Source of the DNA: Thermoprotei archaeon
GTDB lineage: Archaea > Thermoproteota > Thermoprotei > Thermofilales > B15-G2
Length of the DNA: 38,140 bases
Assembly (NCBI GenBank): GCA_003649445.1
Contig: QMRV01000021.1
Location: 1 to 38,140 of the forward strand
Direction: 5' to 3'
The position numbers and the translations under genes are program-made. Below, in pieces: positions 1 to 7,527 of this stretch (positions are counted from its first letter, which is position 1; the number at the start of each line of letters is the position of its first letter). The notes under the pieces were generated by a model. That model ran no database searches. It saw only the letters and a list, made by a program, of their open reading frames with translations, and had not been told where the DNA came from.

Positions 1-4
1 AAAG

Positions 5-18
5 ATTAATTTAATTTA
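5..18 (+). promoter_or_regulatory. TATA-like box, creatininase-family gene
   Basis: An AT-only run of TTAATTTAATTTAA type lies centred about 24 bases before the ATG at 34. This spacing fits an archaeal TATA box driving a leaderless mRNA, and no Shine-Dalgarno-like sequence precedes the ATG. Confidence 0.5.
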
Positions 19-33
19 AGGTATATTTAGAAC

Positions 34-810
34 ATGCGTTATACAGGAGATTTAAGCGTAGATGAAGTTTATAATGCTTTAAAAGAGACCGATATTGCTT
101 ATATCCCTATAGGCTCTACTGAAGGACACGGCTACCATTTACCTATGAGCACCGATACTTATGTAGCTGAAGCAGTTTCTCTTTTAGCTTCTGAAAAAAC
201 AGGCGGTCTCGTGTATCCTCCAATACACTACTCTTTTGCTGGGGCTACTTCTTCCTTTAAAGGCACAGTAACTATACCGTTGAGGCTTCTTTCAGAGCTA
301 GTTAAAGAAGTAGCTAAGTGTCTTTGGAGCCAAGGCTTCAGGAAAATATTTTTCGTAAGTATTCACGGTCCCAATGAAATTGCTTTAAAAACTGCTGTAA
401 GAGAGCTTTACGAGTACGACGAAGTCTTGGCAGTATATTTTAACCCGTATTCAGTGATTAGAGAAAAAGTGCTGAGAGAAGGCTTTGATGAAGCGTGGCT
501 TGAAGCCTCTGTTCTATACGCTGCACTTAAAGTCTTAGGAAAAAGTCATCTTATTAAGAAATACCTTGAGAAGAAATCCGAGGAAAAGAAAATTCAGATT
601 CCTGGATTAGGCGAAATAGCTAAGAGAGGAGGATATACTGGCTTCAGATACGTAGATTTTACTCAACATTTACCTTGGAGACCTAACATCGACCCTGAGA
701 AAGGATTAGAGCTATTAAAAGAAGCTGCAGACACATTAGTCGAGTTATCGATTTCACTAGAAAAATACATCAATTATTTAAAAGAAAAAAGCTTCAAGTA
801 CTATATTTAG
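34..810 (+). CDS. Creatininase-family amidohydrolase
   Basis: A 258-residue protein. Residues 26-42 carry the family signature (IGSTEGHGYHLPMSTDT, counterpart of GSTEQHGPHLPLGTD), giving likely metal ligands E30, H32 and D41. The segment SIHGPNE near 109-115 replaces the usual NGHGGN, so the second metal-ligand region is present but divergent. Known members are cytoplasmic metal-dependent amidohydrolases (creatininase, FAPy deformylase, the mycofactocin protein MftE). Archaeal paralogues have varied substrates, so no substrate is assigned. The ATG at 34 has a TATA-like box at the right distance. It converges with the nucleotidyltransferase gene across a 13-base gap, so it is probably monocistronic at its 3' end. 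Confidence 0.85.
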   Translation: MRYTGDLSVDEVYNALKETDIAYIPIGSTEGHGYHLPMSTDTYVAEAVSLLASEKTGGLVYPPIHYSFAGATSSFKGTVTIPLRLLSELVKEVAKCLWSQGFRKIFFVSIHGPNEIALKTAVRELYEYDEVLAVYFNPYSVIREKVLREGFDEAWLEASVLYAALKVLGKSHLIKKYLEKKSEEKKIQIPGLGEIAKRGGYTGFRYVDFTQHLPWRPNIDPEKGLELLKEAADTLVELSISLEKYINYLKEKSFKYYI

Positions 811-823
811 ATATCATCGCAAG

Positions 824-2215
824 CTACACTTTGTCGTATACTGATGGATTCCAGTCACGTATTTCATATTCTTCTTTTTTCAATATTATCTTGAAAGGCG
901 GTAAATTATGCATTAGCATTACACCTGGACCCACTATGCTACAGGGACCTACTATTCTGCCCGGCATAAGTAATGCGCCGACTCCGGTGCGAGAGTAGTC
1001 TCCGAAGAAAATGCAGTTTCCTCGATAACCTGCGTTTCTAAATATCCCCTTGACTAGTACTTTAGCGGGCTCATCGTCGAACCTAAGAGTACCTGTTATT
1101 GTTCCCGCGCCTATCTCACTTCTTTCACCTAGTATACCGCAGATATGTGAGAAGTGTACTATCCAGCTGTAGTCTAGGACCACACCAAAGACCTCGGCAC
1201 AGTGTCCTATCCTAACTCGATTACCTATACATCCGCTTACCTCGCAGTACGGACCTATTATACACTCCTCACCTATGACTGTAGGTCCATAGATATGCGC
1301 TCCATTGAGTATTCTCGTATTCTTGCCTAGCCACACTGGGCCTTCAATACGTACATTATCCTCTATAATTACCCCTTCGCTTATGTAGACTTTACCTTTA
1401 ATTACAGCTTTTTCACTGACTTCGGCTTTTTCGTGTATATATGTTTCACTTAGCCTATTCTCCATCTCTTTAAAAACTGCATCATTTGCATCAAAAACCT
1501 GCCATGGCACATCTACATCGATCCAGTAATCATCAACTTCAATACACTTAACACACTCTCCTTCTCTTGCAGCAACATTTAGGCTATCAGCCAGATCGTA
1601 TTCTTGTGGAGGAGCTACACCATTCTCTACTTCCAGAAAAATTTCTGATGCTCTATCTGCATAGCAATATATATCGGGGGAAAACACATAGACTCCGGTT
1701 AAGGCCTTTTTACTAGGAAAGTGTCCTATTCTAGCTTTCCATGCTGTTCTTTTTAGGATACCTTTATCGACAGCCACCGTAGTGTACTTCCACGGCTCAT
1801 CTACTTCTTTAATCCAGGCGACTCCAAGTTCCTTACCTGTAAATGCCTTTAAAATGCTTGGAATAACTTTTTCGCCGAAAACAAGGTCTCCGTAAACAAG
1901 CACGAAGGGCTCATCTCTAGTAAAGTTTTCTGCTTTAAGAAGAGCGTCTGCCGTGCCGAGAAGTTCTTTTTGTTCAACATACGTTATGTTACAGTTGTGT
2001 CTTTTACCTGGGCCGAAGTAGTTCTTAATTCTGCCTTTTCTATAGCCTACAACAATGCATATCTCTTTTATTCCTGTCGAAACAAGTTTGTCCAATATAT
2101 GTTCTAATATAGGCTTATTGCATACTGGAAACATGGGCTTAGGTCGAAAATAGCTAAATGGGTAGAATTTTTCTCCTTTTCCTGCAGCTAAGATAACCGC
2201 TTTACTCACTTCCAT
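824..2215 (-). CDS. GlmU-like sugar-1-phosphate nucleotidyltransferase with beta-helix domain
   Basis: A 463-residue, two-domain protein. The N-terminal half is a Rossmann-like nucleotidyltransferase: VILAAGKGEKFYPF at residues 7-20, then RPKPMFPVCNKP, and LVYGDLVF near 107-114. The usual GxGxR is altered to GKGEK. From about residue 255 a series of hexapeptide-type repeats forms a left-handed parallel beta-helix (AEVSEKAVIKGKVYISEGV and onward). This architecture matches archaeal bifunctional UDP-GlcNAc/dTDP-sugar pyrophosphorylases that make activated sugars for glycosylation or surface polysaccharide. Whether the helix part is an active acetyltransferase is not clear from sequence. It has an ATG start with a TATA-like box upstream, and is divergent from the PfkB kinase. 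Confidence 0.85.
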   Translation of the reverse strand: MEVSKAVILAAGKGEKFYPFSYFRPKPMFPVCNKPILEHILDKLVSTGIKEICIVVGYRKGRIKNYFGPGKRHNCNITYVEQKELLGTADALLKAENFTRDEPFVLVYGDLVFGEKVIPSILKAFTGKELGVAWIKEVDEPWKYTTVAVDKGILKRTAWKARIGHFPSKKALTGVYVFSPDIYCYADRASEIFLEVENGVAPPQEYDLADSLNVAAREGECVKCIEVDDYWIDVDVPWQVFDANDAVFKEMENRLSETYIHEKAEVSEKAVIKGKVYISEGVIIEDNVRIEGPVWLGKNTRILNGAHIYGPTVIGEECIIGPYCEVSGCIGNRVRIGHCAEVFGVVLDYSWIVHFSHICGILGERSEIGAGTITGTLRFDDEPAKVLVKGIFRNAGYRGNCIFFGDYSRTGVGALLMPGRIVGPCSIVGPGVMLMHNLPPFKIILKKEEYEIRDWNPSVYDKV

Positions 2216-2231
2216 GAGTTAAAGTACTCTC

Positions 2232-2250
2232 GCGAATAATTAATAACTAA
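2232..2250 (-). promoter_or_regulatory. TATA-like box, nucleotidyltransferase gene
   Basis: The AATAATTAATAAC-type segment is centred about 26 bases before the minus-strand ATG at 2215, as expected for a leaderless transcript. It shares the 105-base divergent intergenic region with the PfkB promoter. Confidence 0.5.
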
Positions 2251-2289
2251 TTCTCAAGAGATTCGGCTTGTTTAGAGAAGTACAGAAGG

Positions 2290-2304
2290 TTATTTAATAT
2301 TTTA
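2290..2304 (+). promoter_or_regulatory. TATA-like box, PfkB kinase gene
   Basis: TATTTAATATTTTAA lies centred about 25 bases before the ATG at 2321. The position argues for 2321 rather than the in-frame GTG (2315) or TTG (2318) as start codon. Confidence 0.55.
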
Positions 2305-2320
2305 AAGAATAGTAGTGTTG

Positions 2321-3274
2321 ATGGAAGTGGAAGTCTATGGTTTAGGTGAAGTGCTAGTAGATATTATTCCTGAGGAGCCGGGTAAATATCGTGAGGGAAC
2401 TAGGCTTACTGTACATTTCGGCGGAGCGCCAGCAAATACTATTATAGGAGTATCTAGGCTTGGACATAAGGCGGGTTTAATAGCTGCTGTAGGCGAGGAT
2501 CTTTTCGGAGAATTTATCTTGAGTACTCTTGAGAAAGAAGGTGTTTATATTAAGTGGGTTAAAGTCAAGAAAGCTAGAACAAGTTTAGCGTTTGTAGTGC
2601 TTGAGGAGAGTGGTGAGCGATCGTTTTTCTTCTATAGAAAACCTTGGGTCGAAACAGCTGACACGATGCTTGAGCCATCTGACGTTGATTTGAATGAAAT
2701 ACTAAAAGCTAAAGTAATACATGTATCAGGTGTTTCTACAGCGTATTCTCCTTTAAGCGATACCGTCTTCGAAATAATGAAGGCTGCTTACGAAAACGGC
2801 CTCGAAGTATCATTTGACCCTAACTACAGGCCCGATATCTGGGGCTCTGGTGAAAAGGCTTTGAAAACTTTTGATAAGTACTTGAAGTATACTACTTTAC
2901 TTACAATGGGTTTGGATGAACTTACAAGCCTCTTCAATACATCAGACTACAAAAAAGTATCAGAAAAAGTCCTAGAAAAATATCCTTCCTTAAAGTGGGT
3001 TGCTATAAGGCTTGGAGCGAAAGGAGCCTATGTTAAGACGAAGGAAGCTGAAGCATATCAGCCTGCCTTCAAGGTGAAAGTAGTGGATACTACTGGGGCG
3101 GGAGATGCTTGGACAGCAGGCTTTATTGTATTCCACATACTTGAAGGAAAAGACTTAGAGACCTCTATCAAGTACGCTAATGCAGTAGGAGGACTTACTT
3201 GCACAAAATACGGTGCTACAACAGCACTGCCTACTAGAAAAGAACTGGAAGATTTCCTAAAATCTGTAAAGTAG
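2321..3274 (+). CDS. PfkB-family carbohydrate kinase
   Basis: A 317-residue ribokinase/fructokinase-type kinase. Family features are GEVLVDIIP near the N-terminus, the substrate-binding GGAPAN motif near residue 33, SFDPNYRPD near 165, and the C-terminal PfkB signature DTTGAGDAW at about 256-264, whose final Asp is the catalytic base. These enzymes phosphorylate a sugar or nucleoside with ATP. The GGAPAN/DPNYR combination is common in fructokinase-like and KDG-kinase-like members, so a hexose or keto-sugar-acid substrate is plausible but unproven. The ATG at 2321 is chosen because a TATA-like box sits 26 bases upstream. The glycosidase-like gene follows after 29 bases but has its own TATA-like box. 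Confidence 0.9.
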   Translation: MEVEVYGLGEVLVDIIPEEPGKYREGTRLTVHFGGAPANTIIGVSRLGHKAGLIAAVGEDLFGEFILSTLEKEGVYIKWVKVKKARTSLAFVVLEESGERSFFFYRKPWVETADTMLEPSDVDLNEILKAKVIHVSGVSTAYSPLSDTVFEIMKAAYENGLEVSFDPNYRPDIWGSGEKALKTFDKYLKYTTLLTMGLDELTSLFNTSDYKKVSEKVLEKYPSLKWVAIRLGAKGAYVKTKEAEAYQPAFKVKVVDTTGAGDAWTAGFIVFHILEGKDLETSIKYANAVGGLTCTKYGATTALPTRKELEDFLKSVK

Positions 3275-3283
3275 TTATTTAAG
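3274..3283 (+). promoter_or_regulatory. TATA-like box, glycosidase-like gene
   Basis: GTTATTTAAG-type sequence directly after the PfkB stop codon, about 26 bases before the ATG at 3304. It suggests independent leaderless transcription despite the short intergenic gap. Confidence 0.45.
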
Positions 3284-3303
3284 CGCATAATAGCTTAAAA
3301 TAA

Positions 3304-4374
3304 ATGGTTTCAATGATAGTTTCATGGGTTCATACACCTAAAGTACTAACTGAAGTAGGCGTAGATAGAGCAGTACGTGAATTAGTTGAATTAAAAGTAG
3401 AGAGAGCTCTACCGATTATAGTAGAAGGGTCTGGTGCGCTCTACGATACAAAGGTTTACGAGAAAAGCGAGCGAAGCTTAGGCGACGCTAAGATAGCTGA
3501 GTTCTTTATGAAACTACACGAAGCGGGTATAGAAGTACATCCATGGATAGTTTCACTCAATAGACCTCATGGAAAGTTTTCCCAAGAACACAGAGACTGG
3601 TATGTTGTAAATAAGAAGGGCGAAAGCTGCATAGATAAGCCTCCTTACATAGAGCACTATAAGTGGCTTTGTCCTACAAGAGAAGAAACAAGAAAATTCT
3701 TGGCGGATAACGCGCTTGAAATATTGGAGAAATTCGATGTAGATGGAATACACTTGGACTACATTAGGCTACCCGACATAAGGCTACCTATTCACTTCAG
3801 AAAACGCTATGGATTGCCTGAAGAAGACAAACTTTTCCCTGAATACGATTTCTGCTACTGTGAAGTCTGTAGAAGCAAGTACAGAGAGGAAACAGGTCTA
3901 GATCCCATAGAGATAGATTATTTAAATAAAAGAGATTACGAGAAATGGTTTAAGTGGAGAGCTAAACAAGTATCTAAAGTTGTTGAAATAGCATATAATG
4001 CTATCAAAAAATACGACCCTAAACTGAAGCTATCAGCAGCAGTATTTCCTACACCGCTTATAGCATACAGATATGTCTTCCAGCAGTGGGCTTCATGGAA
4101 AATAGACTTCTTGTGTCCAATGATATATCATAAGTACTACGAAAAGCCTGTAGAGTGGATAGGCAAAGCTACACTTGAATGCGTAGCCACAGGCAAAGAA
4201 ATATACTCAGGAATACATGCTTATATGCTAGAAGAGAAAAAAGAAGTTGAAAAAGCAATACAGTATGCTCTAGAAAACGGGGCAGACGGAGTATGCTTTT
4301 TCCTATACCCCTTCCCTCATAAAAACCAGCTAGAATACTTTAAGGAAGCAGTCAAGAAATATTATTGTCAGTAA
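3304..4374 (+). CDS. Glycoside-hydrolase-like (GHL10/COG1649-type) TIM-barrel protein
   Basis: A 356-residue protein with no signal peptide or TM segment, so predicted cytoplasmic. The hallmark is FDVDGIHLDYIRLPD around residues 145-159, matching the conserved DGIHLDYxRxP strand of the hypothetical glycosyl hydrolase families (DUF187/GHL10 and relatives). It is preceded by a GIEVHPWIVSLN strand that is also typical. Four Cys near 179-196 (FCYCEVC) could bind metal. An N-terminal TIM barrel is inferred. Substrate and even hydrolase activity are unknown for most of this family. Position after a sugar kinase is consistent with glycan or sugar metabolism. Confidence 0.7.
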   Translation: MVSMIVSWVHTPKVLTEVGVDRAVRELVELKVERALPIIVEGSGALYDTKVYEKSERSLGDAKIAEFFMKLHEAGIEVHPWIVSLNRPHGKFSQEHRDWYVVNKKGESCIDKPPYIEHYKWLCPTREETRKFLADNALEILEKFDVDGIHLDYIRLPDIRLPIHFRKRYGLPEEDKLFPEYDFCYCEVCRSKYREETGLDPIEIDYLNKRDYEKWFKWRAKQVSKVVEIAYNAIKKYDPKLKLSAAVFPTPLIAYRYVFQQWASWKIDFLCPMIYHKYYEKPVEWIGKATLECVATGKEIYSGIHAYMLEEKKEVEKAIQYALENGADGVCFFLYPFPHKNQLEYFKEAVKKYYCQ

Positions 4375-4572
4375 ATTATTTTCTTAAACCCAAAGTATAG
4401 AAATTTGTTTTCTTTAATTGACTGTCTTACTACACTGCTTATAGCCTAATTTTTGAAAGATTCAGAATTGCTTACTTTTTACCTAAATTCACCTTAATTA
4501 TTAGGTAAAAATATAGAAAAATTTATATAAGCTATAAAATTTAATATATACCTAGAGAAAAAAATAATATAG
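4375..4572 (+). promoter_or_regulatory. Regulatory intergenic region of the bactofilin-like cassette
   Basis: This very AT-rich region before the four-gene cassette holds a perfect 11-bp inverted repeat (4476-4486 and 4501-4511). It also has two TATA-like boxes, TTTATATAA at about 4522-4530 and TTTAATATATA at about 4540-4550. The second lies about 27 bases before the GTG at 4573 and fits a leaderless transcript; the first would give a short leader. The inverted repeat lies just upstream of both, where an operator or activator site would be expected. Confidence 0.6.
4476..4511. repeat. 11-bp perfect inverted repeat, candidate operator
   Basis: TTTTTACCTAA at 4476-4486 is the exact reverse complement of TTAGGTAAAAA at 4501-4511, with a 14-base spacer. 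Arm centres are 25 bp apart, close to two and a half helical turns. It lies 60-100 bp before the winged-helix gene, so autoregulation is a natural guess. It could also fold as a hairpin if transcribed. Confidence 0.6.
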
Positions 4573-4911
4573 GTGAAGCATATAGGTGATACATGTGTGC
4601 ATGAACCTAAGGATCTTCGTGAGTTGGCGAAAATACTCTCTATTTTATCAAATCCTATTCGCCTGAGGATGATAGCTATGTTATCTGAAAAGCCTATGTA
4701 TATTTCGGAAATAGCGCGTCAATTGAATATTCCTTATCCGATAGCTCATCTCCATTTATCGGCTTTGGAGAGAGCAGGTTTCATTAAGGGAGAATACATA
4801 ATGTACACAGGAAAACGAGCATACGTTAAAAAATACTACAGGGTTATTCCTTTTAAAATAACTATTACTCCTGATAAAATAAGAAAATTAGCTAGAGGTG
4901 AGGAATTATGA
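4573..4911 (+). CDS. ArsR-like winged-helix transcriptional regulator
   Basis: A 112-residue protein. Residues 15-80 form a winged helix: LAKILSILSNPIRLRMIAML is the classic ArsR-type helix 1-2, YISEIARQLNIPYPIAHLHL is the helix-turn-helix, and the wing ends near KKYYRV. No metal-binding Cys cluster is evident apart from C9, so metal sensing is not supported. The GTG start is chosen from the TATA-like box about 27 bases upstream. Its TGA overlaps the ATG of the next gene (ATGA), so it heads a tightly coupled operon. I infer that it controls its own cassette, possibly through the inverted repeat at 4476-4511. Confidence 0.85.
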   Translation: MKHIGDTCVHEPKDLRELAKILSILSNPIRLRMIAMLSEKPMYISEIARQLNIPYPIAHLHLSALERAGFIKGEYIMYTGKRAYVKKYYRVIPFKITITPDKIRKLARGEEL

Positions 4912-5285
4912 CTCTCGATGAGGCTACTGCATTAATGGGTGCAGCGATATTTATTGCTGTTTTTGCAGTGCCTATAGCCATGTTTTACTATGTAGGTGAA
5001 TTTGGATTAGATGTCTGGGTTGCGATAGGAGTTTCTGCGCTAGCTATAATTGTAGGAGGAGTTCTAGCTATGGTGACGATGGTGGTCGCTTATCAATCAT
5101 TGAGTGAAAGAGGCGGCACTGTAAATAGAATAATGAAGAGAATATGGGAAGAATATGGAGAAAAGGGGCTGGCTTATAGTGCGCGGCAGAGAGCTATGCT
5201 CGAAGAATTAGATGAAATAGTTGAGCTACTTAGAGAGATTCGTGATTTACTTAAAGGTGAATATGATGAGACGAGAAAGTACTAA
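4908..5285 (+). CDS. Two-TM protein with C-terminal coiled coil
   Basis: A 125-residue membrane protein of unknown function. Two hydrophobic segments lie at about residues 8-28 and 36-62, followed by a charged cytoplasmic tail. The tail ends in a helical heptad-like stretch (LEELDEIVELLREIRDLLKGE, about 95-115). GGTGA lies 6 bases before its ATG. The tail motif recurs in the next small protein, which suggests the two assemble through a coiled coil. It overlaps the regulator by 4 bases and the small gene by 20 bases. It probably provides the membrane anchor of the cassette. Confidence 0.75.
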   Translation: MTLDEATALMGAAIFIAVFAVPIAMFYYVGEFGLDVWVAIGVSALAIIVGGVLAMVTMVVAYQSLSERGGTVNRIMKRIWEEYGEKGLAYSARQRAMLEELDEIVELLREIRDLLKGEYDETRKY

Positions 5286-5418
5286 AGAGAAGAAGCTTAA
5301 GTACGCTGATTTAAGTGATAGTGAAGTAGAGGAGCTTATAATGAAGCGTCTTAGAGAAATGAAGGAGCTTTTGAAGGAAATAAGAGATATTCTGAAGGAG
5401 GCTGGTGGATATGAGTAA
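5266..5418 (+). CDS. 50-residue coiled-coil protein
   Basis: A small, highly charged protein predicted almost wholly helical (EVEELIMKRLREMKELLKEI is the core). ATG at 5266 is chosen because GGTGA at 5256-5260 then has a 5-base spacer, like the neighbouring genes; ATG 5263 is the alternative. An in-frame upstream TTG at 5221 lacks a binding site. Its C-terminus, ELLKEIRDILKE, closely matches the tail of the preceding membrane protein (ELLREIRDLLKGE). It overlaps both neighbours, with 20 bases upstream and 8 bases downstream, implying translational coupling. No known domain was recognised. Confidence 0.7.
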   Translation: MRRESTKEKKLKYADLSDSEVEELIMKRLREMKELLKEIRDILKEAGGYE

Positions 5419-6202
5419 TTTATTTGACGAGTACTATGCTTATCTTAGCGAGAAAAAGTCTAAGTTTAGGGGTCCTGTAAAAGTTACTTCAAATACTTTA
5501 TCAGTAGCGGGGTCTCTTGTACTAAGAGAGGACACTAATATTCCTGCAATTAAAGTTGCTGGGAGCTTAAAGCATTTGGGGAGTATTAAGGCTGAAACCG
5601 TTAAGATTGCTGGTAGTCTTGAGGTGAAGAACGATCTTGAAGCTGAGAATGTAAGTGTTACCGGAAGTCTTTTTGTGGGAAATAATCTCACAGTAAATAA
5701 TTTATTCAAAATTGCGGGTTCAGCTAACATAAAGGGAAATGTTAAAGGAGGCAGAGTAAAGATTGCGGGTAAACTCAAAGCTACTGACGTTGAATGCGAT
5801 TACTTCAGGTCTAGCGGGAAAGTAATACTAAGGAAACTTAAAGCAGACGAAGTGTTTATTGAGCTTCACTCAAGTACATGTCACATAAATGTAATTGAAG
5901 GAAATGATATTGAAGTAAGGCTTCAGGAAGAATATGAGGAAGATACAGTTACTAGAATAATTTCTAGAGCACTCAGTATTTTATTTGAATGTTTTAGTCT
6001 AGAAACTCTAGAGAAAGAAGGAAAACTATATTCAAGTAAAATAAAAGGCAAAAACATTTACTTAGAAAATACTGTATGTGAGCTAGTTGAAGGGGATTTT
6101 GTTGAAATAGGCCCTGGCTGTGAAATCGATAAAGTTGTCTATAAGTATGAGTTAATTGGTCATCCAGAGTCGCGTGTAAAAGAATCTGTTAAAATAAGCT
6201 AA
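5411..6202 (+). CDS. Bactofilin-like (polymer-forming cytoskeletal family) beta-helix protein
   Basis: A 263-residue protein. From about residue 28 to 145 it has roughly seven short repeats of the pattern V/I-x-V/I-A-G-S-L at 18-20-residue intervals (LSVAGSL, IKVAGSL, VKIAGSL, VSVTGSL, FKIAGSA, VKIAGKL), one per rung of a predicted beta-helix. A helical insertion near 170-200 is followed by a final segment with NIYLENTVCELVEGDFVEIG and GPGCEIDKVVYK. That ending resembles the Firmicute YhbE/YhbF-type polymer-forming proteins. Bactofilins polymerise into filaments without nucleotide. ATG 5411 is preferred (GGAGG 9 bases upstream) over GTG 5405. No signal peptide or TM is present, so membrane attachment would be through the partners. 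It ends in a 4-base tail-to-tail overlap (CTAA) with the next gene. Confidence 0.75.
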   Translation: MSNLFDEYYAYLSEKKSKFRGPVKVTSNTLSVAGSLVLREDTNIPAIKVAGSLKHLGSIKAETVKIAGSLEVKNDLEAENVSVTGSLFVGNNLTVNNLFKIAGSANIKGNVKGGRVKIAGKLKATDVECDYFRSSGKVILRKLKADEVFIELHSSTCHINVIEGNDIEVRLQEEYEEDTVTRIISRALSILFECFSLETLEKEGKLYSSKIKGKNIYLENTVCELVEGDFVEIGPGCEIDKVVYKYELIGHPESRVKESVKIS

Positions 6203-6801
6203 GGATATATTTTGGCTCCCATAACGCGTGGGTTGTTATCGTATATTTCTTTTATATGAAATATATAGACTGGTGTTTTGCTCCAGTCTCGTTGCTTTTT
6301 CCCACCATGATATAAATCGTGTACTGCATTGACGTACTTCCAGTATACGTCGTTTTCATGTATAGTTACAGTGCATCTTACTTCATACGTTATATTAGGA
6401 GGTATATAGAATAAGAGAGTTGCAGTAGGGTTTTTACGAACATTAGTCCATGTATGGCGTTTAGCTAATTCAATAGATGTTAATTTACTGAAATCTACTT
6501 TATTTTCATCATAAACGAGCTCTAAGAGTATTTTAAGAGCTTCTTTTGAGTCAATACCTTTCTCCAAGCATTCGAGTAATTTATTCGTAGTCTCTTCTAA
6601 GTACTCCTCCTTTAATATAAATCCAACACCCTTTATTGATGCATTGAGGCCTGCTGGACCATAGCTTACTACTGCTGGTGTATGCCTAAGAAAACCTATG
6701 AGAAAGTCTTCTCTAGTGCTTTTGCCTTTGAGGACACGCTGTATGAGTTCTTTTCTCTCAGTGAAGATATGTTTAATAAATTGAGCGGGAATACTGCTCA
6801 T
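6199..6801 (-). CDS. Conserved hypothetical protein, possibly flavin-binding split barrel
   Basis: A 200-residue protein with a helical N-terminal half and a beta-rich C-terminal half (NPTATLLFYIPPNITYEVRC, then TVTIHENDVYWKYVNAVHDL). The "NVRKNPTATLLF" pattern is reminiscent of pyridoxamine-phosphate-oxidase-like split barrels, where a "..L..NP.v.l.f" segment is common, but I cannot confirm it. An ATG at 6801 is preferred over the TTG at 6804. A TATA-like ATATATTTAA lies about 26-30 bases upstream, inside the 3' end of the regulator gene, suggesting a separate leaderless transcript. Its TAG overlaps the TAA of the bactofilin-like gene in CTAA. Confidence 0.6.
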   Translation of the reverse strand: MSSIPAQFIKHIFTERKELIQRVLKGKSTREDFLIGFLRHTPAVVSYGPAGLNASIKGVGFILKEEYLEETTNKLLECLEKGIDSKEALKILLELVYDENKVDFSKLTSIELAKRHTWTNVRKNPTATLLFYIPPNITYEVRCTVTIHENDVYWKYVNAVHDLYHGGKKQRDWSKTPVYIFHIKEIYDNNPRVMGAKIYP

Positions 6802-6825
6802 CAAAGAATATTGTAATTATGTTAC

Positions 6826-7527
6826 TTAAATATATTTGAGAGCTTTTACAGGAATCTTGTATAGTTGGGTTAATTTATTTACTGTTGAACGCATAGCTAC
6901 AAGAGCAAAAGCTCCTATAGGGTTTGCCTTAGCTATTTTACATGCATCAAGTAAAGCCGAAATTGTAGCCCCTGAGCGAATAATGTCGTCTACAACTAGT
7001 ATTTTTTCATCTGGTTTAAGTATGTTCTTAGGTAAGTATAGGTACGAGTATAGTCCACTTGGAAAAACTCTTTTTATCTCAATAAAGTCTCTCACACCTA
7101 TTTCTTTTCTATGTTTAGCTATAGCTATGTCGACTCCTATTTTCTCTGCTATAAGGACGGCTAGAGGTATGCCGTCTGTTTCTACAGTTAAAACTTTTTC
7201 TACTTCACTAAACTCTTCTACAACTACGCTTGCAACTAAACTTAAAAGCTGTGTATCACTAATGATTTTAGATACATCTACTACGCCATTAGTTAGTTTT
7301 AATTTTCTATCGAGTAATTTAGGCAGTAATGTTTCGTGAAATTTATTTATTATTTCTCTGGCTCTTTCTGTGCTTGGAAGTATTCTCCCATTGATATATT
7401 GGCTTAAAAGTGAGGGTGATAGATTAAATACTGGTGAAAGTTCATCATATGAGAATTCTTTCTTAAGTACCCTTAGTACTTCTACTGATATTAGCTTTAG
7501 TCTAAGAGAGTCTAGTTTTCCCGACAT
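6826..7527 (-). CDS. GfcR-like HTH-phosphoribosyltransferase transcriptional regulator
   Basis: A 233-residue fusion. Residues 20-60 form an XRE-like helix-turn-helix (LSPVFNLSPSLLSQYINGR). Residues 85-233 form a type I phosphoribosyltransferase fold with the PRPP-binding motif ILVVDDIIRSGAT at 176-188. This architecture (COG0856, "orotate phosphoribosyltransferase homologue") is shared with haloarchaeal GfcR, a regulator of glucose/fructose catabolism, and is conceptually like bacterial PurR. A true PyrE role is less likely because of the DNA-binding domain. The ATG at 7527 has a TATA-like box at about 7551-7562. Neighbouring sugar-isomerase-like genes suggest a role in sugar catabolism, which is inference. 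Confidence 0.8.
   Translation of the reverse strand: MSGKLDSLRLKLISVEVLRVLKKEFSYDELSPVFNLSPSLLSQYINGRILPSTERAREIINKFHETLLPKLLDRKLKLTNGVVDVSKIISDTQLLSLVASVVVEEFSEVEKVLTVETDGIPLAVLIAEKIGVDIAIAKHRKEIGVRDFIEIKRVFPSGLYSYLYLPKNILKPDEKILVVDDIIRSGATISALLDACKIAKANPIGAFALVAMRSTVNKLTQLYKIPVKALKYI

Noticed and set aside
6836..7339. 167-codon plus-strand frame opposite the GfcR-like gene
   Set aside because: The minus-strand protein has clear HTH and phosphoribosyltransferase motifs; the plus-strand frame is Ser/Thr-rich shadow sequence.
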